Part shown: positions 15,072-21,916 of the stretch, in pieces
Layout: every line of letters starts with the position of its first letter
Numbering within the stretch: position 1 is the first letter of the stretch
Source: Rhodobacteraceae bacterium UBA1943
GTDB lineage: Bacteria > Pseudomonadota > Alphaproteobacteria > Rhodobacterales > Rhodobacteraceae
NCBI GenBank assembly: GCA_002336845.1
Contig: DDEX01000121.1
Location: forward strand, 1-21,916
Length of the DNA stretch: 21,916 bases
Reading direction: 5' to 3'
Notes under the pieces: model-generated
Databases searched by the model: none
The model's input: only the letters and a program-made list of their open reading frames with translations
What the model was told of the DNA's origin: nothing
Made by a program: the position numbers and the translations under genes

Positions 15072-15106
15072 TTGACGACCGGCCGGAATCCCCCTAAAGG
15101 CCGGTC
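15072..15106 (+). promoter_or_regulatory. Possible rpmB promoter overlapped by an inverted repeat
   Basis: TTGACG at 15072-15077 and TAAAGG at 15095-15100 are spaced by 17 nt, the right distance for a sigma-70-type promoter, about 70 nt before the rpmB start. The -35 match is good and the -10 match is moderate. An 8-bp perfect inverted repeat, GACCGGCC (15077-15084) and GGCCGGTC (15099-15106), sits between and over the two hexamers. It has no T-tract, so it is not an obvious terminator for the MFS gene; it could be an operator. Confidence 0.4.
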
Positions 15107-15169
15107 AGCGAATATCGGGAGCGTGCCATTGGTGCGCCCCTCTCTGTTTTGACACGAAGGATCACGACC

Positions 15170-15457
15170 ATGTCGCGCGTCTGCGAACTGACGGGCAAAG
15201 GCCCGATGAGTGGCAACACGATCAGCCACGCCAACAACAAGACCCGCCGCCGGTTCCTTCCGAACCTGAACGAGGTCACGCTGATTTCCGACATTCTGGG
15301 CAAGGCGTTCAAGCTGCGCGTCTCGGCGGCCGGTCTGCGCACGGTTGACCACCGTGGCGGTCTGGATGCCTTCCTGGCCAAGGCCAAGGATGAAGAGCTG
15401 TCGGTTGCCGCTCTCCAGATCAAGAAAGACATCGCCAAGGCTCAGGCTGCCGCCTGA
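15170..15457 (+). CDS. rpmB: 50S ribosomal protein L28
   Basis: A 95-residue L28, the usual length for alphaproteobacteria, part of the large ribosomal subunit. It begins 'MSRVCELTGKGPMSGNTISH' and continues 'ANNKTRRRFLPNLNEV', both diagnostic of L28. GAAGGA lies upstream of the ATG at 15170; the frame is open seven codons earlier, but that start would add residues not seen in the family. It is monocistronic by appearance, with its own terminator immediately downstream and a promoter-like sequence upstream. The lack of a CxxC zinc pair marks it as the zinc-free form. Confidence 0.97.
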   Translation: MSRVCELTGKGPMSGNTISHANNKTRRRFLPNLNEVTLISDILGKAFKLRVSAAGLRTVDHRGGLDAFLAKAKDEELSVAALQIKKDIAKAQAAA

Positions 15458-15479
15458 TCTTTTGCCGATCGCGAACAGG

Positions 15480-15516
15480 GGCCCTGCGTGTGCGTCACGC
15501 GGGGCCTTTGGCTTTT
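15480..15516 (+). terminator. Intrinsic terminator of rpmB
   Basis: GGCCCTGCGTG (15480-15490) and CACGCGGGGCC (15496-15506) form an 11-bp stem with one T-G wobble around a 5-nt loop, followed by TTTGGCTTTT. It begins 22 nt after the rpmB stop. This is a textbook rho-independent terminator. Confidence 0.88.
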
Positions 15517-15571
15517 CCATGGTGACAAGCTGTCGCTTGGCCTTGCCGCGGGCTTGGGGTAAAACGCGGGC

Positions 15572-15916
15572 ATGATGCGGCATCGCCCCCTGATCGGCCT
15601 GTTCCTGGCGTTGTGCCTTGCCCTGACCTCGGTCAGCCTTGCTGTGGCGCGGGTGCAGGCCCCGATGGCGGGCTGGCTGGAGCTGTGCGGAACGGCGGGC
15701 CCTGTCGCTGTCGATGCCGATGGCCGTCCGGTTGGCGCGGTGCATCTGTGCCCTGACTGCATAGCGGCCTTTGCCGTTGCGGACCTCGCCAGCCCGCAGC
15801 CGATTGCGCTGCCGCCTTCGGCCTATCGGCTGTTGTCGCTGGCGCAGGTGCGGCCTTCGCAACGTACGATGGCGGTGCAGGCGGTCGAGGCGCGGGGGCC
15901 ACCGTCCTTGGTCTGA
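15572..15916 (+). CDS. Small exported protein with CPDC motif (DUF2946-like)
   Basis: A 114-residue protein with an N-terminal signal sequence: positive MMRHR, a hydrophobic stretch to about residue 25, and likely cleavage after 'ARVQA' at 30. The mature part has C39 in 'LELCG' and 'HLCPDC' at 58-63, followed by 'LASPQPIALPPSAYR'. This arrangement of a single cysteine, then His plus a CxxC pair, resembles DUF2946 family proteins, which are often found beside copper-handling genes. The adjacent PCu(A)C chaperone starts 36 nt downstream on the same strand, so the two are probably co-transcribed. A periplasmic metal-binding role is inferred from the motif and neighbour. The start could also be the second ATG three bases on. 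Confidence 0.7.
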   Translation: MMRHRPLIGLFLALCLALTSVSLAVARVQAPMAGWLELCGTAGPVAVDADGRPVGAVHLCPDCIAAFAVADLASPQPIALPPSAYRLLSLAQVRPSQRTMAVQAVEARGPPSLV

Positions 15917-15952
15917 ACCTTTTGCTTTCAGATCAACCACAGGACAAATCAG

Positions 15953-16507
15953 ATGACTCCGATCCGCATTCTTATGGCCGCTGCGGCGACCGTTCTCTCT
16001 CTCTCCTCTCCCGTGCTCGCCCATGGCACCGAAGATCATTCGGGCGACACCCATCCCGAAGGCATTCACATTCATGATGCCTATGCCCGCGTGAATGGCG
16101 GCGTTGGCAAGACTGGTGCCGTGTTCTTCATGATCCACAACAACACTGGCAAGGACATTGTCATAACTGGTGCCGAATCCGATGCGGCCAAGGTGGTGGA
16201 ACTGCACACGCATGTCGAAGGCGCCGATGGCGTGATGCAGATGAAGAAGATCGAGGGTGGTGTTCCTCTGCCGCAGGGCGAGATGCACGAATTCGCCCGG
16301 GGCGGCGATCATGTCATGCTTATGGGCCTGACGCGCGAGTTGAAGGACGGCGACAAGATCACCGTGATGCTGACCTTTGATGATGGCGAAACCGGCAGCT
16401 TCGAGGCGGTGGTGGATAACCAGCGCAAGGCCGGGGCCTCGATGGACATGGACGGGATGCAGATGGACGGCATGGACCATAGCGCCATGGGCCACAGCAC
16501 TCCGTAA
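15953..16507 (+). CDS. Periplasmic copper chaperone PCu(A)C
   Basis: A 184-residue exported protein with a signal peptide ending near 'SSPVLA' (residue 23). The PCu(A)C domain (DUF461) covers about 38-160: 'IHDAYARVNGGVGKTGAVFF', 'ELHTHVEGADGVMQMKKIEG', 'PLPQGEMHEFARGGDHVMLM'. The Cu(I) ligand candidates are H85/H87, M95/M97, H120 and M122, as in the family motif. A short His-rich segment follows the signal cleavage site, and the last 20 residues form a Met/His/Asp-rich tail (repeats of MDGM and HSAMGHS), an extra copper-binding tail seen in some members. Such proteins deliver copper to the Cu(A) site of cytochrome oxidase or to partner Sco proteins. No oxidase genes are in the window. Confidence 0.92.
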   Translation: MTPIRILMAAAATVLSLSSPVLAHGTEDHSGDTHPEGIHIHDAYARVNGGVGKTGAVFFMIHNNTGKDIVITGAESDAAKVVELHTHVEGADGVMQMKKIEGGVPLPQGEMHEFARGGDHVMLMGLTRELKDGDKITVMLTFDDGETGSFEAVVDNQRKAGASMDMDGMQMDGMDHSAMGHSTP

Positions 16508-16558
16508 CTTTCCCGGCGCCCGGCCTCCCGGTCGGGCGCAAACCCGTTCAAGGTGGCC

Positions 16559-17110
16559 ATGATCCCGTTCCAGACCCTGCCCGACGCCCTGACACCCGAG
16601 GAATGCGACCGGATCATTGCCACGGTTCAGGCCGGTGCCATGAAAGATGCGGGCCTTGTGCGCGGCCAGACGGCGCATCATTTGCGCCGGGCCGAGATTG
16701 CCTGGCTGGACGATATTCCGCAGGCCGCGTGGGTGATGGACCGCATGATCGGTCTGGTTGCGCAGGCCAACCGGCAAGCCTTTGGCTTTGATCTGACCGA
16801 TTCCGGCGAAAGTGCGCAAGTTGCCCGCTATGGGGCAGAGCGCGAGGGGCATTTCGGCTGGCATTCCGATATCGGGGCGGGCGCCTGGGCGGCCAAGCGA
16901 AAGCTGACCGTGGTGGTGCAACTGTCGGACCCTGCCGATTACGATGGCGGCGCGCTGGAGTTGTGGCCTGACAGCAATGTCGCCACAGCGCCGCGCCAAC
17001 GCGGGCTGGCCACAGTGTTTCCCAGTTTCGAGTTGCATCGGGTAACGCCGGTCACACGCGGCATCCGGTGGTCGCTGACGCTTTGGGCGCATGGCCCCGC
17101 TTTCCGTTAA
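16559..17110 (+). CDS. 2OG/Fe(II)-dependent dioxygenase, prolyl-4-hydroxylase-like (PKHD-type)
   Basis: A 183-residue single-domain double-stranded beta-helix oxygenase. The iron triad is H102 and D104 in 'FGWHSDIG' and H160 in 'SFELHRVTPV'; R170, ten residues after the distal histidine, is the expected 2-oxoglutarate anchor in 'GIRWSLTLW'. 'DYDGGALELWPD' is the usual strand-turn before the distal histidine. Members hydroxylate prolyl or other residues, but the substrate here is unknown. AAGG with a 5-nt spacer favours the ATG at 16559 over an in-frame GTG at 16553. It begins 51 nt after the copper chaperone gene on the same strand; a functional connection is not evident. Confidence 0.85.
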   Translation: MIPFQTLPDALTPEECDRIIATVQAGAMKDAGLVRGQTAHHLRRAEIAWLDDIPQAAWVMDRMIGLVAQANRQAFGFDLTDSGESAQVARYGAEREGHFGWHSDIGAGAWAAKRKLTVVVQLSDPADYDGGALELWPDSNVATAPRQRGLATVFPSFELHRVTPVTRGIRWSLTLWAHGPAFR

Positions 17111-17209
17111 AGACCTGTGTCCGTCTTTGCCCGATTGCCCGCTCTTCCCTGTTTGGGAAGGGGACCGCGCTGACAGAAAAGGGCGTACCGTCGGCCCGCG
17201 TTGATCGGG

Positions 17210-17827
17210 CTAGCGGTCAAGCTCTTTCATCCAATCCAGCGCCTGCGTGGTAATGCGGTAATGGCCGGTGATCGGGAAAGACATCAGCAGGTCTTCCTCC
17301 TGCGCGCCGCCCCCGATGTTGTGCAGGATCAGGCGCTGGTCACCGTCGCTGTTCATCCGGTCCGAGACGATGCCGATGTGCGGCAGATTGCCCGGTAGCC
17401 GCCATGTCACCAGATCACCGGGTTGATAGTCGGCCGCATCGTCGCTGATCGGCAAATCGGCCTTGGCGCGTTTCAACAGGGTTTGCAGGTTCGGCACGCG
17501 GCGGTGGTCAATGTTGGCATCCGGGCCGGAAAGATCCCACAGCCGGGGATAGGCATCAAAGTCGCGTGTCATGTCGGTATGCACGACACGCTGCAAATCC
17601 AGCCCCCAGGCGGTGCGAAAGGCGCGGATCAGCACATCGGTGCAGACACCCCTGTCGGACGGCACGTCCCCGCCCGGATAGGACAGGCCGACATAGGCGG
17701 GATCATAGCGGGTGGTCACGCCAATCTGGGCGCGGGCGGCGGCGATCAGGCCGGGCATATCCTGTGCCGCAACCGGCGGCGTGGCCAGAAACAGCACGGC
17801 GGAAAGGACGAAAAGCAAGCAACGCAT
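17210..17827 (-). CDS. Exported DUF1287 family protein
   Basis: A 205-residue protein with a signal peptide (hydrophobic MRCLLFVLSAVLFLATPP, cleavage likely after 'VAAQ'). The mature chain fits DUF1287: 'AAARAQIGVTTRYDPAYVGL', 'YPGGDVPSDRGVCTDVLIRA', 'HTDMTRDFDAYP', 'DYQPGDLVTWRL' and 'LPHIGIVSDR'. The conserved cysteine in 'GVCTDV' and the histidine in 'LPHIGIV' recall the Cys-His arrangement of NlpC/P60-like peptidases, so a cell-wall hydrolase or amidase is possible; the biochemical activity is not known to me. I started at 17827, where the signal peptide begins; the frame is open further but adds arginine-rich non-signal residues. It converges on the oxygenase gene and diverges from mnmH. 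Confidence 0.82.
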   Translation of the reverse strand: MRCLLFVLSAVLFLATPPVAAQDMPGLIAAARAQIGVTTRYDPAYVGLSYPGGDVPSDRGVCTDVLIRAFRTAWGLDLQRVVHTDMTRDFDAYPRLWDLSGPDANIDHRRVPNLQTLLKRAKADLPISDDAADYQPGDLVTWRLPGNLPHIGIVSDRMNSDGDQRLILHNIGGGAQEEDLLMSFPITGHYRITTQALDWMKELDR

Positions 17828-17920
17828 GGGGTCAGGTTGCCGCAAGCCGGCCGCTCTGGCCAGAGCATGGCGCAACGGCAGGCATCTTCCCGCCAGCCCG
17901 GCCATGCGGTATCAGCGGGC

Positions 17921-18964
17921 ATGGCCATTACGCTGAGCAGACTGAGCGATCTTGCCGCCCATGGTTTCGATGACATCATCGACGTGCGCGCACCTGCCGA
18001 ATTCGCCGACGATCACCTGCCGGGCGCGATCAGCCTGCCGGTGCTGGATGATGACGAGCGTGCGCGGGTGGGCACGATCTACAAGCAGGTTTCGCCCTTT
18101 ACCGCGCGCAAGCTGGGGGCCGCCCTCGTGGCGCGCAATGCTGCCAGGCATCTTGAGACGGCATTGGCCGACAAGCCCGGCGGGTGGCGGCCGCTGGTCT
18201 ATTGCTGGCGCGGCGGCCAGCGGTCAGGCTCTTTCGCGTCGATCCTGTCGCAGATCGGCTGGCGTGTGGAAACCATTGCGGGCGGTTACAAGGCCTGGCG
18301 CGGGCTGGTCGTGCAGGCGCTGGGGCAGGTGCCGGACCGGGTGGTCGTGCTGGACGGCAACACTGGCAGCGCCAAGACCGAACTTTTGGGCCTGATGGCG
18401 TCGAAGGGGGTGCAGGTCATCGACCTTGAGGGCATGGCGAACCATCGCGGCTCGGTGTTCGGTGCGATGGGGGCACAACCCGGACAGCGCATGTTCGAAG
18501 GGCGGCTGGCCATGGCGCTGGCCAATCTGGACCCATCCCGCCCCGTGGTGATCGAGGCTGAAAGCGCCAGGATCGGGGCGCGCAGTCTGCCGCCCGGCCT
18601 GTGGCGCGCCATGTGCGCCGCGCCACGCATCGCGCTGACGGCCCCTGCGGCGGCGCGGGCGGCGTATCTGCTGCGGGCCTATGGCGATTTAGCGGCAGAC
18701 AGGGCGCGGCTGGCGGGAATCATCGAGCAGCTACGCCCGCTGCACGCCGCCGAGGTGATTGCCCATTGGCAGGCATTGGTCGAAGCAGGAGCGTTTGGCG
18801 ACCTCGCGCAAGAGCTAATGGTTCAACACTATGACCCGCGCTACCAAAAACACCGCAGCCGCATGGCGATGCCCGTGACCGAGGTCGAGGCGCCGGGCCT
18901 TGCCCCCGAGGATCTGGGGGCGCTGGCGGCGCGCTTGGCAGGCATCGTTCAATCATTCGATTGA
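17921..18964 (+). CDS. mnmH: tRNA 2-selenouridine synthase MnmH (SelU)
   Basis: A 347-residue enzyme that replaces sulfur by selenium in 2-thiouridine at the wobble position of Lys, Glu and Gln tRNAs, using selenophosphate and passing through a geranylated intermediate. The N-terminal rhodanese domain shows 'IIDVRAPAEFADDHLPGA' (19-36) and the catalytic C95 in 'VYCWRGGQRSGS', matching C97 of E. coli. A P-loop 'GNTGSAKT' (146-153) opens the C-terminal domain, with 'LEGMANHRGSVFGAMG' and 'QHYDPRYQKHR' further on. The last 16 bp overlap the end of the convergent selD fusion gene. No strong ribosome site precedes the ATG at 17921. Together with selD this supports selenium use for tRNA modification; selA and selB are not in the window. 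Confidence 0.94.
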   Translation: MAITLSRLSDLAAHGFDDIIDVRAPAEFADDHLPGAISLPVLDDDERARVGTIYKQVSPFTARKLGAALVARNAARHLETALADKPGGWRPLVYCWRGGQRSGSFASILSQIGWRVETIAGGYKAWRGLVVQALGQVPDRVVVLDGNTGSAKTELLGLMASKGVQVIDLEGMANHRGSVFGAMGAQPGQRMFEGRLAMALANLDPSRPVVIEAESARIGARSLPPGLWRAMCAAPRIALTAPAAARAAYLLRAYGDLAADRARLAGIIEQLRPLHAAEVIAHWQALVEAGAFGDLAQELMVQHYDPRYQKHRSRMAMPVTEVEAPGLAPEDLGALAARLAGIVQSFD

Positions 18965-21147
18965 ATTGGCTCGATCCGGGGGGCGCCTGAAAGAATCTGG
19001 CCGATCCGGGCTGCCGCATACCCTGCCCCCCGCAGCCGGTTGACGACATCCGCGGCCTGATCGGCAGGTACGGCGGCCAGCAGGCCCCCGCTCGTCTGCG
19101 GGTCGTGCAGCAGGGCGCGCAAGGCGCCTTCGGGCAGCAACAGCCTTCCAACCGTCAGGGCGCGGTTGGCAGGCGCGAGGCTGGAGCCTTCGCCCGCCAC
19201 CGCCAGGTCCAGCGCACCGGGCAGGATGGGGATGGCCGCCGTGTCCAGTTGCGCCGCCGCGCCAGAGGCATCGAGCATTTCCAGCAGATGCCCGGCAAGG
19301 CCAAAGCCGGTCACATCAGTCATCGCATGGGCAACCGGCGACAGGATGGCGGCGGCAGGGCCACTGGATTGTGCCATCGAGGTCAGGGCGGCAGCGACCG
19401 ATTCCCCCAGGATCAGGCCGGGCAGGCGGGCCATGGCCATTTCGGCGGCCATGATCGTGCCGGTGCCGATGGCTTTGGTCACAATCAGCGCATCGCCGGG
19501 GCGTGCGCCGCCCTTGGTCAGGGCGCGGTTGGCAAGGCCTGTGATCGTGAAACCAATGGTCAGCTCGGCCCCGACAGAGCTGTGGCCGCCAACCACATCG
19601 GCCCCGGCCTCAGCAAAGATGGCGGCGGCCTCGGTCATCACCTCGGCCAGCATTCCGGCGGCTTTCTCGTCGGACAGGCGGGGCAGAATCACCTGCGCCA
19701 GCGCGGCCTGAGGGGCGGCCCCCATCGCCCAGATGTCGCCCAAGGCATGGGTGGCGGCGATACGGGCCATCAGCCGGGCATCGGGGGTGAAACTGCGCAG
19801 ATGATCGGTGGTGATGACCTGAACGCCCCCTTCGGCACGCAGGATGGCGGCATCGTCGCCCCGGCCCGACAGCACATCGGCCCGTGCAGGGGCCGGCAGC
19901 GACGAAAGCGCCCCGGCCAGCGCCGCCCCGCCCAGCTTTGCCCCGCAGCCGCCGCACAGCGGTTTCGGCCCAATTGCCTCGGTCAGGCCGGGCAGGGCGG
20001 TGGCGGGCAGGGCAGGCGCCTCCATAGCGGGAAAATCGCCGAACTTTGCCATGAACTTGCGGTCGATCCGGTCTTTCAGCCGCCACAGCCATGGCCCGCC
20101 CGCGCGCAGGCCGAACTTGTCGGCCACTGCCCCTTTGTCGCCCGTCGAGACCAGCTTGAGGTAATCGCGTTGCGGACGGTACGCGTGCAGCGTGCCACCC
20201 GTCAGCACAGCGCACAGGTTGTGCAGCAGCACAGGCGCCTGCCGCACGGCAAAGACCCCGGCCTTTGGGCGCGGGGCATAGGACAGGTGGGCGCAATCCC
20301 CGGCGGCAAAGACCAGCGGGTCAGAGCTTTGTAGTGTGGGGTCAACCGTGACAAACCCCTGATGCAGCGCGAGCCCGGTTTCGGCCAGCCAGCCCTGCGG
20401 GCGGCTGCCTGCGACCGTCAACACGAAATCCGCGCCCAGGATTTGACCATTGCTCAGCGCGACCTGATCGGCGCTGGCGCCAACCGGCGTCTCGCCGGTG
20501 ATGATGGCAATGCCCGCCCTGGCGATGTGGTCCAGCAGGCTGCGCCGCGCGCCAGGGCCTATGTGGGGCAGGATTGCCGGTGCCCGCTCGACCAATGTGA
20601 CCTTGGGCTGCGCACCGCCCGCCCGCAGGCGATGGGCCGAGGCGAGTGCGAGCTCTACCCCACCCAGCCCGCCACCGATCACCACGACGCGGGGATAGGC
20701 GAGGCGGCGGGCAACGAAGGCCTCCCATGCAAGGGCATAGTCGCCCAAGGGTTTGGCGGCCGTGGCATGGCGGGCAAAGCCGGGAACGTCAGGTAGATCC
20801 GACCCGATTCCGATGTCGATCGAGGCGACGTCATAAGGCAGTGGCGGGCGGTTTTGCAGCACGATCTGCCGGGCGGCGGTGTCGATACCGATCGCACGGT
20901 CAAGGATCAGTCGCGCCCCCGCGAACCGGGCAAGGCGCATCAGATCGATCATGATCTCGTCGCGCCGGTAATGCCCAGCGACATGGCCGGGCAACATGCC
21001 GGTATAGGGGGCAGCGGGGCCGGGGTTGATCAGCGTCAGCCGCGCGCCGGGCAGCGGGGCCATTGCCCACATCCGTGCCACAAGGGCATGGGCGTGACCG
21101 CCCCCCACCAGCACCACATCGCGTATCACCGGATAGTCGCCCTGCAT
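18949..21147 (-). CDS. selD: Fused FAD-dependent pyridine-nucleotide oxidoreductase / selenide, water dikinase SelD
   Basis: A 732-residue fusion. Residues 1 to about 375 are an NDH-2-like FAD oxidoreductase: FAD site 'VVLVGGGHAHA' (11-21), NAD(P) site 'VVVIGGGLGGVELALA' (154-169) and the second FAD motif 'VFAAGDCAHL' (279-288). Residues about 390-732 are SelD, which makes selenophosphate from selenide and ATP: 'CGGCGAKLG' has the catalytic C401 and K404 (equivalent to C17 and K20 of E. coli), then 'GRGDDAAIL', 'GFTITGLA', 'DVTGFGLAGHLLEML' and 'DPQTSGGLLAAVP'. The catalytic position is Cys (TGC), not selenocysteine. This fusion is known in alphaproteobacteria; the oxidoreductase may supply or handle reduced selenium, which is inference. 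Its 3' end overlaps mnmH. Confidence 0.95.
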   Translation of the reverse strand: MQGDYPVIRDVVLVGGGHAHALVARMWAMAPLPGARLTLINPGPAAPYTGMLPGHVAGHYRRDEIMIDLMRLARFAGARLILDRAIGIDTAARQIVLQNRPPLPYDVASIDIGIGSDLPDVPGFARHATAAKPLGDYALAWEAFVARRLAYPRVVVIGGGLGGVELALASAHRLRAGGAQPKVTLVERAPAILPHIGPGARRSLLDHIARAGIAIITGETPVGASADQVALSNGQILGADFVLTVAGSRPQGWLAETGLALHQGFVTVDPTLQSSDPLVFAAGDCAHLSYAPRPKAGVFAVRQAPVLLHNLCAVLTGGTLHAYRPQRDYLKLVSTGDKGAVADKFGLRAGGPWLWRLKDRIDRKFMAKFGDFPAMEAPALPATALPGLTEAIGPKPLCGGCGAKLGGAALAGALSSLPAPARADVLSGRGDDAAILRAEGGVQVITTDHLRSFTPDARLMARIAATHALGDIWAMGAAPQAALAQVILPRLSDEKAAGMLAEVMTEAAAIFAEAGADVVGGHSSVGAELTIGFTITGLANRALTKGGARPGDALIVTKAIGTGTIMAAEMAMARLPGLILGESVAAALTSMAQSSGPAAAILSPVAHAMTDVTGFGLAGHLLEMLDASGAAAQLDTAAIPILPGALDLAVAGEGSSLAPANRALTVGRLLLPEGALRALLHDPQTSGGLLAAVPADQAADVVNRLRGAGYAAARIGQILSGAPRIEPIQSND

Positions 21148-21255
21148 CGCCCGCCCCCAATAGGCGCTACCCTAGCGGGCAGGCGGGGCAAGGAACAGGT
21201 GCCCCGCCGCCGCCGCCCGCTTGACGGCGGAAGGTTGCGGCCCGAATGTCGGCAC
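21148..21255. promoter_or_regulatory. Divergent selD/rpoN intergenic region with a perfect hairpin
   Basis: The 108-bp gap must carry the promoters of selD (minus) and, unless transcribed from further away, rpoN (plus). A perfect 8-bp inverted repeat, GGCGGGGC (21182-21189) and GCCCCGCC (21201-21208), with an 11-nt loop lies mid-gap. CTTGAC at 21220-21225 could be a -35 element for rpoN, though the distance to its ATG is too short for a long leader. No clear ribosome site precedes either gene. Confidence 0.4.
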
Positions 21256-21916
21256 ATGGCGCCGCGCCCCCGCATACAGATTTCGCAGACCCTGCGGCTG
21301 GAACTGAACACCAGCCTGCAAACCTCTATCGGGCTTCTGCGCACCGATGCGGCGGGGCTAAGCCGGTATCTGGAGGAGCAGGCCGCCACCAATCCACATC
21401 TGCGGCTGACCGCGCCCGCGCCCGCTCCTGGCGACTGGCTGCCAAGATGGAGCGGAGTTTTCGCTTCGGCAGGCGGCGGGGTGGATACCGAGTTTCTGCC
21501 CTCGGCCGGGCCAAGCCTTGCCGCCCATGTGATCGGCGAGATTGACGGAATGCGCCTGCCGCCCCGGGCCCGCCGGGTGGCCGATGCGCTGGCCGATGCG
21601 CTGGAGCCCTCTGGCTGGCTGGGCCGTCCGTTGACGGTGATTGCCGATGAGACGGCGGTGACGCTGGCCGAGGTGGAGGCGGTGCTTAAGCGGTTGCAGG
21701 GGATAGAGCCGCGCGGGTTGTTCGCCCGCGATCTGGCCGAGTGCCTATCCTTGCAGGCGCAAGAGATGGCGGCACTGGATGGGGCGATGCAGGTGGTGCT
21801 GGCGAACCTGCCGCTGCTGGCTTCCGGCCAGACGGCGCGACTGGCGCGGCTGGCGGGTTGTGACGAGGCCGGGGTTCTGGCGCGGTTCCGTCTTATCCGG
21901 GGGATGAACCCCAAAC
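21256..21916 (+). CDS. rpoN: RNA polymerase sigma-54 factor RpoN, N-terminal part (runs off the window)
   Basis: An open plus-strand frame from ATG 21256 continues past the window edge, giving the first 220 residues of sigma-54. Region I is visible at 1-50: 'ISQTLRLELNTSLQTSIGLL' and 'LSRYLEEQAATNPHLRL', matching the conserved 'Q.L..(T)..LQ..I.LL' and '(V/L)E.(E/Q)...NP.L' pattern that contacts activator ATPases. The acidic Region II is very short here. The core-binding domain follows with 'LAAHVIGEIDGMRLPP', 'ALEPSGWLGRPL', 'LKRLQGIEPRGLFARDLAEC' and 'RFRLIRGMNPK'. The promoter-binding RpoN box lies outside. Rhodobacter species can carry several rpoN copies with separate roles; which one this is cannot be told. 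Confidence 0.9.
   Translation, partial: MAPRPRIQISQTLRLELNTSLQTSIGLLRTDAAGLSRYLEEQAATNPHLRLTAPAPAPGDWLPRWSGVFASAGGGVDTEFLPSAGPSLAAHVIGEIDGMRLPPRARRVADALADALEPSGWLGRPLTVIADETAVTLAEVEAVLKRLQGIEPRGLFARDLAECLSLQAQEMAALDGAMQVVLANLPLLASGQTARLARLAGCDEAGVLARFRLIRGMNPK

Noticed and set aside
14939..17092. A minus-strand open frame of 717 codons across the MFS end, rpmB, the copper genes and the oxygenase
   Set aside because: Its residues are arginine/histidine/glycine-rich, as expected for the antisense of high-GC genes, and it covers five well-identified plus-strand genes.
17144..17160. Small hairpin (CTTCCC/GGGAAG) between the oxygenase and DUF1287 genes as a terminator
   Set aside because: The stem is only 6 bp and has no T-tract on either strand, so it is too weak to call.
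19938..19955. Possible selenocysteine in SelD
   Set aside because: The catalytic codon at the CGAK motif is TGC (cysteine), with no in-frame TGA in the gene before its stop.
21126..21914. A minus-strand open frame opposite rpoN
   Set aside because: The plus-strand frame has clear sigma-54 motifs over the whole stretch; the minus frame is serine/arginine-rich shadow sequence.
1..21916. CRISPR array, insertion sequence or toxin-antitoxin module
   Set aside because: No regularly spaced repeats, transposase motifs or toxin partner for the Imm11-like protein were seen on reading both strands.

Overview
This 21.9 kb window is GC-rich chromosomal DNA. The protein families and gene neighbourhoods point to an alphaproteobacterium of the Rhodobacteraceae/Paracoccaceae type: an OpgC-type glucan succinylation protein, a pyridine-nucleotide oxidoreductase fused to SelD, a sigma-54 gene, and an intergenic hairpin element of a kind I associate with this group. 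The genus assignment is inference. No phage, insertion sequence, CRISPR array or plasmid function was recognised.

Region 1 (1-7867) is a ureide (purine) degradation locus. Seven minus-strand genes run from 7352 down to 226: a fused allantoinase/OHCU decarboxylase (puuE-uraD), ureidoglycine aminohydrolase (allE), ureidoglycolate lyase (allA), a small-molecule kinase, a class III PLP enzyme, an Imm11/DUF1629-like protein and a luciferase-like flavin monooxygenase. Divergent from it is 5-hydroxyisourate hydrolase (uraH). Together these cover 5-hydroxyisourate to glyoxylate plus urea, except that allantoate hydrolysis and urate oxidation are not encoded here. The kinase and PLP enzyme carry hallmarks of the hydroxylysine kinase / amino-alcohol-phosphate phospho-lyase pair and are separated by 3 nt, so a second catabolic function is probably attached to the operon. 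The window opens with the 3' end of a probable LysR-type regulator gene.

Region 2 (7868-12136) holds a decayed gene fragment, a TIM-barrel sugar-phosphate isomerase/epimerase-like gene, and a convergent two-gene unit made of a TTC38-type TPR protein and OpgC. A 425-bp stretch without a recognisable gene follows.

Region 3 (12137-15516) is housekeeping: a CAT-anticodon tRNA with a mismatched acceptor stem, pth, rplY, an MFS exporter, and rpmB with a clear terminator.

Region 4 (15572-17827) holds a small exported CPDC-motif protein and a PCu(A)C copper chaperone (probable periplasmic copper delivery), a prolyl-hydroxylase-like 2OG/Fe(II) oxygenase and an exported DUF1287 protein.

Region 5 (17921-21916) is selenium metabolism: mnmH (tRNA 2-selenouridine synthase) and the selD fusion converge and overlap by 16 bp, so the selenophosphate producer and a consumer sit side by side. 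The first 220 codons of rpoN (sigma-54) follow, divergent from selD. The best candidates for new biology are the kinase/phospho-lyase pair in the ureide operon, the orphan Imm11-like protein and the TTC38-OpgC coupling. None amounts to a demonstrated new system.
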